A DNA stretch of 64,000 nucleotides from Calendula officinalis (Eukaryota; Streptophyta; Magnoliopsida; Asterales; Asteraceae). Within the stretch, counting starts at the first letter, position 1; each line of letters opens with the position of its first letter. Positions 33,675 to 43,683 of the stretch are shown one piece after another. The position numbers and the translations under genes were made by a program. The notes under the pieces were generated by a model. It was not told where the DNA came from, did not search any database, and saw nothing but the letters and a program-made list of their open reading frames with translations. The stretch covers positions 48,686,646 through 48,750,645 of the forward strand of contig OY970821.1 in the NCBI GenBank assembly GCA_963853835.1. Reading direction: 5' to 3'.

Positions 33675-34303
33675 CTAACTAGCATTTCAACAATCTCACC
33701 AATACTTGACATAAGTCACAACTAACAAAACTAACATATCATTTTAACATAAACAAGAAACAAAACCCATAAAACCTATCTTTGTCATAATCACACCAAC
33801 TTGTCACAAAAACCCATTAACTAGCTCATATTTTAAACATAGATTATACACAACCTTTTAACTAACAATTTCACCCAATCAAGTCATAATCCACCAATCA
33901 ACCTAAATAACTCCTCAAACATATTATCATAATAATATAAACAACAACAATCATCAAAACCTCAAGAAATCCAAGTTTTGGTAAAACCCTAACTAGCATT
34001 TCATCAATCTCACCAATACTTGACATAAGTCACAACTAACAAAACTAACATATCATTTTAACATAAACAAGAAACAAAACCCATAAAACCTATCTTTGTC
34101 ATAATCACACCAACTTGTCACAAAAACCCATTAACTAGCTCATATTTTAAACATAGATTATACACAACCTTTTAACTAACAATTTCACCCAATCAAGTCA
34201 TAATCCACCAATCAACCTAAATAACTCCTCAAACATATTATCATAATAATATAAACAACAACAATCATCAAAACCTCAAGAAATCCAAGTTTTGGTAAAA
34301 CCC
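33675..34303. repeat. Tandem duplication of 314 bp inside the nested LTR
   Basis: 33675-33988 and 33989-34303 both begin CTAACTAGCATTTCA. I can see only about one base difference between them (TTTCAACAA versus TTTCATCAA). This is a very recent duplication or an assembly effect. Confidence 0.85.
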
Positions 34304-35052
34304 ATCTTCTCCAAACCTCCATTAATGGAGTTTGAAGGTGAGTTCCACCAAAACTTAGTTTCTTCCAACAAATAATCATACAATACATGTAGAAGATTGC
34401 AAGAACACATAATATACCATCTATAACTAGATTCACTAACAAAACTTCAAGAATCATAAACCCTAATTAAATCAACTAGCATGAAATCAAAGATGAATAC
34501 CTATAGGTTGAAGCTTACCTCAAGAGCTATTCAAAAACGGGTTTAGATTTAAGATGGAGTAAGAAACGAGCTAGATATCTTCAAAATAGACTCAAGAACA
34601 ATGAAGAAGATGAAGATGGTTAAAGTGAGAGTTTTCTAGAGAGAGGTTAGAGAGAGAGAGAGATGGATAAGAAATGAAAAGAAGATGGGGTTTTCCCCCA
34701 CCTTGCAACCGTCCAAAAGAAAGAGGGAGGGGACCACCCTCCAAAAATCACCTTTTTAACACTGTCTCGCGAAAAAGTCTGGTTCGTAATTAATTTATTT
34801 AAAATACCAGACGAACTCTGTTTTTAGTAACGAAGATATATTCGGAAACAAAATTAAAAGGAGAATCTAAAAATATAAAAATCATACAATCATTTTAACA
34901 TTTCAGAATTCGGATATTTTAATCCCGTGATTAAAATATCACAAAAGGACAAAAGGCCAAACAATTCATTAACATTTAATCAATTTATTCCACATAGGGT
35001 CAAATAGATATTTATCAAATATCAATATATACCTAAAACTACTAGGCCGGTT

Positions 35053-36077
35053 TTAGGATATTACAACACCTGACCTCCTTTCACGAGCAGCCATAGAATA
35101 CCGCTCTGAGGTCATTTGACTAACTCTTCCATCATGAACATTTACACAAACACCACGGGCACTATCAGTATGAGATGATCCCCTGCTGACATCCTGAACC
35201 CTGTTACCACCAGCTGATCTCATTCCACCCCTGCTCCTGTTTTCACTTTCCATTTCGACCGGTTTACCAACAACCCTCTTCGTTGTGCCTTGTTGAGGCA
35301 CAGATTTCTCCCCCTGAAAATGAGGAGTGGGAGTGACACCTAGAGCATTTTTTGCATTCATTGGTGGCTTAACAAGGTGGTTTGAGATAAGAGATGTCAG
35401 ATTATCCATCCTGTCATTAATAATCTTTCAAGATGTTTGAACCTGGAGGATAAGTCAGCGTTTCTAGAAGTGAGGTTTTGAATCGCAGAGACAAGATTAT
35501 CAATCTGCCCTTTTCGTGCGTTCACATTCCTTTGCAAAGATTCCTGATTGTTAGCCAGGAAGTCTTGAACGCTGTCTGACATGTTGAGGTGGTTGGAAAT
35601 GTTCCTGGTGTTTGAGTTAATCGCCGCACAGAAGCTCCTTAAAAGAGCAAGTTTCCTGAATGTTTCGTTGAAATTTTCCACCAAGCCAGGGAGATTTCTC
35701 GCAACTGGCACACCCCGGTTTAGCGGACCCTCTGGTGTGGCAGATCTCCTGGGAGGTGGGACTTGCTCGGCTGTGGGAATGGGATCTTCATCGGAACTAT
35801 CAGTCCAGCTGACTGGTAGTGTGTACTCTTGTTCAGGTTCAGCACCAAGATTCTTTTGAGTGGGGACACTCGTGTGCTCCACCGATTGATTTACATTAGC
35901 ATCCTCTTCTTCTTCTTCATACTCATCAACAAGTCTGTTAACATCATCAAGCTCAACACCTAACCTAGATTCCTGATGGACTGGAGAATGATCCACATCA
36001 ACATTAACTGTCCTCAGAGGGACTGGAGAAGGGGAAGATGAAATTCCCCTTATCTGAAATGGAGTTGGATTGAACAC
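35053..36077 (-). pseudogene. E4 env-like frame, middle part
   Basis: Two overlapping frames (35397-36077 and 35053-35409) join into one product. It has a Ser/Pro-rich start, a strongly acidic stretch (VDEYEEEEEDANV), a Pro/Arg linker, then a probable coiled coil (LVENFNETFRKLALLRSF to LSSRFKHLERLL), and an Arg/Ser-rich tail. It ends where the Gypsy LTR was inserted. The function of such frames in Sireviruses is unproven; I see no clear signal peptide or membrane segment here. Confidence 0.5.
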
Positions 36078-36561
36078 AACTCTGGGTTTTGAGCTTCTGG
36101 TTCTGTATCAGTGGGATTGGCTTGATGGATTTGAAGGTGGTGATGGCGGTGAATGATCAGCAGAGGATTGGTTTTCTTCATCATTGTCAGACCCTGTAAC
36201 GTCTTCACGAGAGGAGGCTGATTGAGCATATTGGGTAAAAGTTAGCATACATTCATGAAGTTAAGGAGAAAACTTCTCCTCCAGACCTGTGAAGTTTGAC
36301 CGGCCTACCATTCCAGCTTTAAACGACGGACCAACGTTGTCGTAGAACTCTTATTCCCCCAGAGAGTGCAGGAAGATCATACATAGAAAACGGGGAAAAG
36401 GAATCAGCTCGCTCCTCTTTGCTTGATGCAACAACCTTTTTCACCACTTAATCAAAAATGAGGGAACCAAAATCCACCCTAATATCGGAGAACAGGGCAG
36501 CTCCCACGATCATTTCGTGACCAGATATAGAATCAAACCCTCCTGTCTTACTAGTCAGGCA

Positions 36562-37146
36562 TTAAGAGATGGTCATGAAGAATGCTGCCCATAACGGACC
36601 CATTTCCGTCCTTGAGATGCCTCTGGTGTGATCTCCATGATATCTGATGTATGGCAGGACGGCTCTTTTTGCTTCTTCATATGATGGAGTTGGTTCATGA
36701 ACTTGCGGAGCTCTCAAATAATCAAGTTTGACGGCTTCTCTGAATGTAGTAAGGCTAAAGGAAACAGTGTGTTTACCTTGCAAGATCGTTCCGGTGATTA
36801 CGTCCTCTCCAGACTCATTGGATGTAGTGCAGGTGTACCAGAATTCAAGCAGCATAGGTTTTGATAGAGGAATATCAAAGTTTAAGGTGTATCTGATTGG
36901 ATGTTGGTCGAAGAATTTTAGAAGTTCTTTAAATTCCGGTCTCAAGTTCCTGAGATGATACTTGATGAAGCTTCTGGAGTTGTTCTTCGTATAGTATATG
37001 TTTCTGTATGGGTAGAGCACATTCGATGATGGACGAATGGAAGCAGGTAGTGAGACCTTGAGATAAGTTCTTTTTGAGTTTGCCATTGATTGAAGGATTT
37101 TGTGAGGGGGATGAAAGGGTTTCGATTTTGAGAGAAAATTTTGCAA
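36562..37146 (-). pseudogene. E4 env-like frame, N-terminal part
   Basis: 194 codons with MANSKRTYLKVSLPAS (a better start than the upstream Met, 19 codons earlier), NIYYTKNNSRSFIKYHLR, DQHPIRYTLNFDIPLSKP and HTVSFSLTTFREAVKLDYL. The frame continues with stops to about 36080 through GFDSISGHEMIVGAALFSD. Extra frames 3' of gag-pol in Sireviruses are called env-like. I recognise the style but no characterised domain. Here it lies directly downstream of gag because pol is absent. Confidence 0.5.
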
Positions 37147-38180
37147 GTAAAGAGTAATGAAAAGTTTTAAGTTCGGAGTGATTTGGGGAAAATCGTGGGG
37201 AGGCTGTTTTGATCGACGGTTAGAATTTGAACCGTTAAAGTTGATCGTTTGGTGGAGATGGGAAGTTATATGTAGGTAGTCTAGGAATGATGGAGGGATT
37301 CAATCAAATGGCAGGGTAGTGTGGCGGGAAATGACATCGTGCAGTCAAATTTAATGTCAGCGAGACAGAGGTGTCCAATAGCATTTGAGTGTCAGTTATG
37401 AAGATATGTCCAATGAGATTGCTCCACCTAATGAGTATCTGATGAAGTATAGCAACTGATCCTTTATTAGATGGTCATTTACCGTCAGATAGTCGTGCAC
37501 AAATTTTGACTATCTGAGATCATTTGACTATTTGAAGCAACGAGCCTCCTAAAGGTGTCTGAACCGTAGAATATTTGAATTTTTTTTATTATTTTTTTTT
37601 TTGAACTGATAAAATGTCTTAATTTTGAATTTAATGAGATACTACGATATGGCCGATAAATCAGGTAACATGTTTGTATTTCATAAAGACAGACTTACAT
37701 AATTATAAGACAAGAACATTAAACAAATCATTTAAGAACAAAGTCTTGCATGATAATGATTAATTGAAAATGATGGAAATTAAAATAACTCATACCCAAA
37801 ACAAAATTAGTCCTCGGACTTGGTAAGAGATAAAAAGAAACAGCTTCATAAGATGAAAAATAGCTGCAACAATGGTTGGCAGAGAGCAAGGTCTGAATGG
37901 AGTAACTTCACTTTGCCTTATTGATGATGTGGTAGAGTCGTAGGGGCTTACAACTGATCATAAATCAGATGCCATCATGTTGTCTTCCTTGCACCATCCT
38001 TCAGCTCATTCATGGAATTTTGAGTATCCACTGAGGCATGGATACTGGTTGTCATTGAAGATGGCTACCCTTTTTGAAGCAAACATCTCAGTTTCAGATG
38101 ACCTTTTTGAGCCAGATGCTATATCTTCTTTATAAGTGAGATTGTGACAGTCTTTGTTTTTGTGATAATTACGTCCCTTT
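37147..38180 (-). other. Noncoding interval where pol would be expected
   Basis: No protease, integrase, RT or RNase H motif on either strand. It includes a T-rich run near 37577-37600. It marks the pol deletion in E4. Confidence 0.65.
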
Positions 38181-39218
38181 TTACCATTTTTTTAGTTGAA
38201 TGTTTTGATCTGAATGGCTGTCATCAATCTCTATTTCTTCAGTTACTTCAAAAATGATATTCTGTCTTACATATTGTTCCATTGATAGACCTTGAATATC
38301 TTGATCAGCTTGAATTTCATCAATCTCCATTTCCTCAACTCCTTCCAAAATAACATTTTGCTTGATGTAGTTTTCTATTGAGAGATTTTGAGATTGCTTG
38401 AGATCATCCATTTGATTAAATAGTGTCATTAGATTATCTTCAGATATTGATTCGTCTAATATCTTATTTTCCTTTTGATGAATCGAGACAGTTTGAATAA
38501 AGTAACGTGCAAAGTCTTTTTGAAAAGATGGTGGAGTGGCACTGTTTTCTAGTTTCTTGAAAAGCGTTTGCAGTTGATTGCTTATTTGAGTGAACCCTTC
38601 ATTCATTTCAGCCTTGAAAGTAATTTTTGTAAGTTCAGCTTTTGTATCAGCTACTGATGAGGTCAGCAAGCTGATATGATCAGTGAGATTTGCTATTGTT
38701 TGATCATCTGAACAATCAGCTTCAGTGATTTTTGTTGTACTCTGATGACAGTTGAGTTTTACCTTTTTAGTTCTAATAGTAGCCTTATTCACCTCTTCAC
38801 CCTGGATCTTGAATCCCTCTGATGAGCAATCATGGTTAGTGAGACCAGATTTGGTGATGACCAGGTTTCCACTTGCAGTCTGAAAAACTTCTCTTTCAGA
38901 GAAAACTGGGATTGAATTTTGCTCTTCCAGGAGATCAGATGACTTGGACCATGAGTTGCATGAATTCAGAAGGTCTTCATTTTTCTGAGTTAATGTCAGA
39001 TTATCTTCTCTTAGAACATTGTTGAAGTACTGAAGCCTGATTGCCTCAAGTCTTGAATTTTCAGCTTCTGAAGCTTCTTGAGTGAGCTTTTCTAATTTTT
39101 CAGTCACCTTAGTTATAGAGGTTTCTAACTTAGCATTTCTATCATGAGTGAACATTAAGTCTTTTGCAAGTGATCTGACTATCAGTGGATAATCTTCTGG
39201 AGGAACTATGTCAGACAC
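38181..39218 (-). pseudogene. E4 Gag C-terminal coiled-coil region
   Basis: 345 codons, rich in Leu/Glu/Lys/Asn heptads (LETSITKVTEKLEKLTQEASEAEN; residues about 25-110), later acidic EGVEEMEIDEIQ and a similar EVTEEIEIDDSHSD, an internal repeat. It overlaps the zinc-knuckle frame at 39206-39218 in another frame, showing a frameshift. Same position as the Gag coil in E2. Confidence 0.65.
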
Positions 39219-39736
39219 TTTTCCCTTGTTTGGAAGTTCGTCTTCCCAGTCCCTTGAAAGAAGGAACTTTGGAATATCGGATTCCAGAGATTCTTTATCT
39301 GATGATATTCAGTTTCTTCAAATCTACCCATCAGAAGCATACAATCTTTCAGATTTTCAGAGTTTGACTCAGATTCATCTTCTATATTTGCGAATAGACC
39401 TCTTGTATTGCTTATGATTACTTCTTCTTCACTTGTCTCTGAGTCACTTAACCAAGTTTCAGCAATTGCCTTCAATTCTTTTGCATCTTTCTCAGCCTTG
39501 GCTAACTGAGCTTTCAGCTCCTGGTACTTCTTCTTAGTATCTTCATATTTCTTTTTATAGTTTGTTGAAGAGATTGAGCTTGATTTTTCAGACCCACAAT
39601 TCTCTTTAATTCTGCAATTAGCTTTAATGTGACCCGTTCTTCCACACTTAAAGCATACCATTTGTCGTCTATAATTTTGACCTCCTGATCTGTTTCGATT
39701 TAAAAATCGTTTGTATCTTGTGGCTAATAGAGCCAT
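39206..39736 (-). pseudogene. E4 Gag zinc-knuckle segment
   Basis: It contains CFKCGRTGHIKANC (C-X2-C-X4-H-X4-C) at about 39613-39660, followed by a Lys-rich helix (KKKYEDTKKKYQELKAQL) and an acidic part with SDSETSEEEV. The knuckle binds RNA. It lies in a different frame from its neighbours, so this gag is frameshifted at least three times. Confidence 0.75.
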
Positions 39737-39753
39737 ATTTTCAGAGAGTTCTT

Positions 39754-40660
39754 TTATATCATCATTATCACCTTCTCCTGAATTAGACTCGCGCTCTTCG
39801 AAATCACCATCTCAGCATTTTCAAATCTTTCATCATCAACATCGTTTGGATCGACAACACTTTCCACCTTTGCTTTTAGTGCTCTTCGAGATGACCTGGA
39901 AGAGCTTGCAATGAGGGCAGATGAGGTAGGAGTCTCATTCAGATCATCGTACATCTTGTTTTCAATTTCAAAGTTCATCGGTGTACTGTAGAGACTGCTC
40001 ATATTCATGTCTCTCATCTGACCAGAGGTTCTTAGTACCGTGGACATAACGGGCCAATCTGTTGGAAGAATTTCCAAAAACTTATACATTAATTCTTGAA
40101 CATCTTTGTGAATGCCGAACTCCCTTGATCCATTTATGAGGAGGGTGATTCTTTTGTAAGACATGTTAAGTGTTTCACGATGATCTTGAATTCTTCATAG
40201 TTTCAATTCAACATTTCTTTTCTGCTAGCCTTAACTCCGTCGGTTCCTTCATAAGATATTATCAAGATATCCCATATCTATTTGGCAGTTTTACATTCTT
40301 TTACTGTAATAAGAATGTGATTTGGGAGGGATGTTTGAAGGAGGAACCGGATTTCAGCATCTAAACCCGCTAACGTTTTATCTGCCTCTGACCATTGATC
40401 CATGGGTTTGGGTTCTTCAACATCGTACATGTCTTCTTCTTCTTCTTCGTCTTTATCATCACCTTCCTTCTTCTTTTTCTTAGAAATGGTTGTACTTGGA
40501 ACGAACATTTTTGGAATGTATGGACCATTGATAAGAAAATCCGGTCCCATGTCATTTTGATGTTCGACAAATCCCAGAAAACGGATTTTCCACATACCAA
40601 AATCGTCATCAGTAAACACAGGGCATTTTTCTTCGAACCAAGATTCATTTGAGATAGCTT
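39754..40660 (-). pseudogene. E4 Gag N-terminal domain
   Basis: Segments 40278-40619 and 39754-40164 carry copia Gag features: FGMWKIRFLGFVEHQN, KTLAGLDAEIRFLLQTSLPNHI, then after stops REFGIHKDVQELMYKFLEILPTDWPV. The N-terminus and the middle are broken by stops and frame changes. This is the capsid-like domain of a Sirevirus-type Gag. The first ATG cannot be fixed. Confidence 0.65.
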
Positions 40661-40730
40661 TTTACCCATTCTTGATCAATAAGTAAGCAGATCAACAATT
40701 ATGAGTTAATTGTCCTGCTCTGATACCAAT

Positions 40731-41725
40731 TGTTAGTCCCGTAATAAGTGAATTTCAACACTTGTACGCTTTCACTGATCAATTTAAAATTAATGGTAAC
40801 ACTCAACACTTTTTAAAATTTTTCTTTATTAATCAATAATGATACAATAAAGATGCAAGCAGTTTGCGGAATAGCTCAGAACAAATCCTAACTAAACTGC
40901 TTGCATGTGATAGACAACAACAGATATTATCTTAGACAAGTGTATGATCAACAAATGATCAAGCACAAGACCAAAAACCTTTGTTAAGAAGATTCAATTC
41001 TCGAATCAAGTAACTCAGGTTAACTGGTGGTTTACACTATGCTCAAAGGAATAAAGTTCTGGAGTAATTTCAGCAGCGTGTAACCTTGTTGGGTGCACAC
41101 AAAAATCGATCGTCTAAGTCCTAAATTTATAGCATTGGGAGACGTAGAACCAAAGGAATGATCGATCGATTCCACGTGTGAAAATTTCGTTGGTGCGGAG
41201 GATATTTCATGGGACGAGCACGACTAATGGAATTCTGACAGTACTTTCTGTCGTCTTGTGATCGCCGATATCTTCTAGAAGATTTGCAAGATATTCCCAT
41301 AATCAGCGATGCACAAGGTTGTGCTTTACTTGTGTCTTTCTGTGACACTGAAACTTTGAGCCTTCGTACACTTCTGGCAGCCATGAGTCTTCGGATACTC
41401 ATGCTTCTTCAGATGGCCTTCAGCTTCAGTGACCTTCACTAAGAGTTTTATTTAGAGAAGTATCTGTTCAATACTTCAATGGTTTAGCGTTATTGTCCAA
41501 TGTGCGCTGAACCTGATACAACTATCTGATCTGTTAATCAGTATCTGACCCCGCACAGGGAACTGATCGTTGTTTCAGATAGTGTAACTGGGTAGCTGAA
41601 ATACGAACTGATCAGATTCAGTTACCCACAATCTGAGGAACTAATCCTCAGATTGTCTTCTAACTATTTTCCTTTTTGTATTCATTAAATCCCTTCAGTT
41701 GGGGGTGCGTTTTAGCGACCCAAGA
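40731..41725 (-). repeat. E4 5' LTR (element orientation)
   Basis: 995 bp, starting TGTTAGTCC next to the PBS (40717-40728). It is the uninterrupted reference for the left LTR and shows the pre-insertion TATTAATCAA site of the Mutator-like element. Confidence 0.9.
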
Positions 41726-41827
41726 AAATATGTTGTACAACAACTATAAAAAATATCACCACTTTGAATTTTAATAACCACCTTTAATAATTATATTGCT
41801 TTAATTATACATTAACCAACACAACTC

Positions 41828-43046
41828 TCCTTAACCATTGCTCTTTAGGGCAATGGTTAGCAAATCCCTTAAATATAATAATTATTCTTAATACTAAATT
41901 AAAGAAACATTCAATGAAGTCCATCATTTTTATAAAGTTACGAGGGACAAATATCAGCCCTCGGATCAATCAACTCATAAATCACCACCATCATCACATG
42001 TGATTAAACACATCAATACCACCACCCCATATGTATTAAATCACATGTGATTGCACAACACCGACCACCACCACCATCACCCCATGTGTATTAAATCACA
42101 TGCGATTCAACACCGCCGATCACCACCACCACCACCCTATGTCGCCAATTGTCTCCACCACTGACAACCCCTCGCCACCGTTGACTGATTTCAATCACTT
42201 GTGATTGCGTATCGAATCACATGTGATTGCGTATCGAATCACATGTGATTGTGCCGGCCAGAGGCGGCCGCGCGGGGGGGGGGGGGGGTTCGGAAGTGAT
42301 TTGTATCACCAATATTATAAGTGTAATGGGATAAATTCATTGACCAAATGTAATCTTAATAAATATTGAACAAGTGAGGATGGGTCGGAGTGCACGCTTG
42401 TTTGAATTTATTCTGATTATAATACACTGACTTAACGGGGGTTCGGAGGCAACGCCCCCGATAACGGGGTTCCAAGGGGCAGCGCCCCTGGCGGGGTCCG
42501 GGGCAGTGCCCTGGTTGGGGTCCAAGGAGCAGCGCCCCTGGTGGGGTCCAAGGGGCAGAGCCCCTGGCTGGGGTCGAGCTTGGAAATTTTTTATTTCGGA
42601 TAATATTCCTTTATAGAAAATAAATAGAAAATCCGAATTCTTGATTTGAACCCGGTTTTTGACCTGGATCCGACCCGGTTTTAGGCGGTTTTTGGAGCAC
42701 TTTAAACTGCAATTTAGTAGTTTAAAAAGGTTTTTCGTCAGTTTCTAGAAAGTGGAATAACACTGGTTTTGGTCATCATTCTCTTGTACGAATTCATACG
42801 AATTTCACATTTTCCATTCTTGAGATCTCTCTGATTTTATCCGATTGAAGATTTTGAATGTACCTTTGAAATACTTTGATCTGAAAGTGACTACACGACT
42901 TCAGAGATTCCAAACATTTGAAATTCATTACTAATTTCTAACAGCGGCGACAGTGGCCGGTGCTGCTTGTATATTGAATTATATGTGATTTGATGATAGT
43001 GGTTAAGGGATTTTTTATCCAATAACTAAAAAAAATTCTTGAGACT
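41828..43046. mobile_element. Second palindrome-rich non-autonomous element (boundaries approximate)
   Basis: The left region with AGGGCAATGGTTAGCAAATC and the reverse complement of the right region (TTATTGGATAAAAAATCCC) are related inverted ends. Inside are AATCACATGTGATT palindromes (about 41995, 42050, 42105, 42190, 42235), CCACCACC-rich spacers, a NotI-like GCGGCCGC followed by 15 G (42274-42288), and GGGGCAGCGCCCCT hairpins at about 42435-42570. The architecture parallels 28934-30561, but its ends are different. No TSD could be fixed and no ORF is credible. Confidence 0.45.
42435..42575. repeat. Tandem GGGGCAGNGCCCC hairpins, about 32-bp period
   Basis: Four to five units of GGGGTCCAAGGGGCAGCGCCCCTGG with variation at the centre (GCAGCGC, GCAGTGC, GCAGAGC). 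Each is a short palindrome. This vocabulary is common in plant repeats. Confidence 0.7.
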
Positions 43047-43364
43047 TTATAAAAATTAAAAACTTATTTAAATACTACTCTACTAAATTAGTTAAGGTTA
43101 TTTTATTTTGGTAAACTCAGCGGAGTGGTTTGACCTATTTGACACACCTAGACGTTTCAACCATTTTTATTAAATGGGTGAATTTCATATATACCTTTAT
43201 TAAGTTTTGATATCATATTAATCCAAATTAATTTTATAATATACACAGACAAATTTCCCCATACATTCAAAAGGGCCTTAATCGAATATATATTTACATC
43301 TACCTAATCCTATTAATACGTAAATTGCTAAAATCTAAAAAATACATGCCATTAATATACTTAG
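43047..43364. other. Short gene-free stretch
   Basis: AT-rich, probably intron or 5' part of the NTMC2T6-like relic. No element ends or exon signals seen. Confidence 0.4.
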
Positions 43365-43643
43365 CAAGATGGCCACCCATATTTACAGAAATGAGAGTTT
43401 GTCGTCAATCTACTGGTGATGACCATTTGGTACATTACATTATTACCTTGTCTCAAACACGGGATTTGAATTCTTTTATTTTGGTAATTTCTGATATTTT
43501 ATTTTAAACTTCTTGAATTGGGGATGAATTTTCGGACAGCTGATCACGACATGAATGCGATCCTTGAGGTGGAATTAACAAAACGATTAGGGTTTGGAAT
43601 GTGGACAAAGATGCATTTGACAGGCATGCATGTTGAAGGAAAG
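43365..43643 (+). pseudogene. NTMC2T6 / plant synaptotagmin-like relic, SMP-domain exons
   Basis: Two exon-like segments: 43365-43429 reads RWPPIFTEMRVCRQSTGDDHL before a GT, and 43512-43643 reads LELGMNFRTADHDMNAILEV then KRLGFGMWTKMHLTGMHVEG before a consensus donor AAG|GTGAGT. This matches the SMP (lipid-transfer) domain of plant NTMC2 type 6 proteins, which tether ER to other membranes. No AG acceptor exists between the two segments (43430-43511), so splicing is lost or altered. The next expected SMP exon is missing. The intron after 43643 holds E5. Confidence 0.65.
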
Positions 43644-43683
43644 GTGAGTCATTTAAGTTTAAATTAATAAATTTATTTGTAAA

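Larger units (their letters stand above)
32091..35065 (-). mobile_element. Solo Ty3/Gypsy LTR nested in E4
   Basis: The plus strand starts TGTTAGGTTTAGG and ends AGGATATTACA, the inverse of the common TGTAATATCCTAAAACC LTR start. 'aaacgtcccaaaataaactccaaa' near its left end parallels the LTR end at 1070-1136. It splits the E4 env-like frame. Flanks ATAAG and ACACC do not match, so no TSD is visible and a rearrangement is possible. It contains a 13-bp minisatellite and a 314-bp tandem duplication. The 135-residue ORF at 33147-33554 is the translated minisatellite. Confidence 0.62.
28829..41725 (-). mobile_element. E4: pol-less Sirevirus-like Ty1/copia element with env-like frame
   Basis: LTRs at 28829-31462 (split by an insertion) and 40731-41725 start TGTTAGTC and end GACCCAACA (right copy GACCCAAGA). 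Flanks AAATT (28824-28828) and AAATA (41726-41730) form a TSD with one mismatch. The PBS is perfect at 40717-40728 (plus strand GCTCTGATACCA) and the PPT is at 31463-31473, giving minus orientation. The interior carries decayed gag (38181-40660) and an env-like frame (37146 down to 31858), with no protease, integrase, RT or RNase H between them. It is therefore non-autonomous. A Mutator-like element and a Gypsy LTR are nested inside. Confidence 0.88.
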
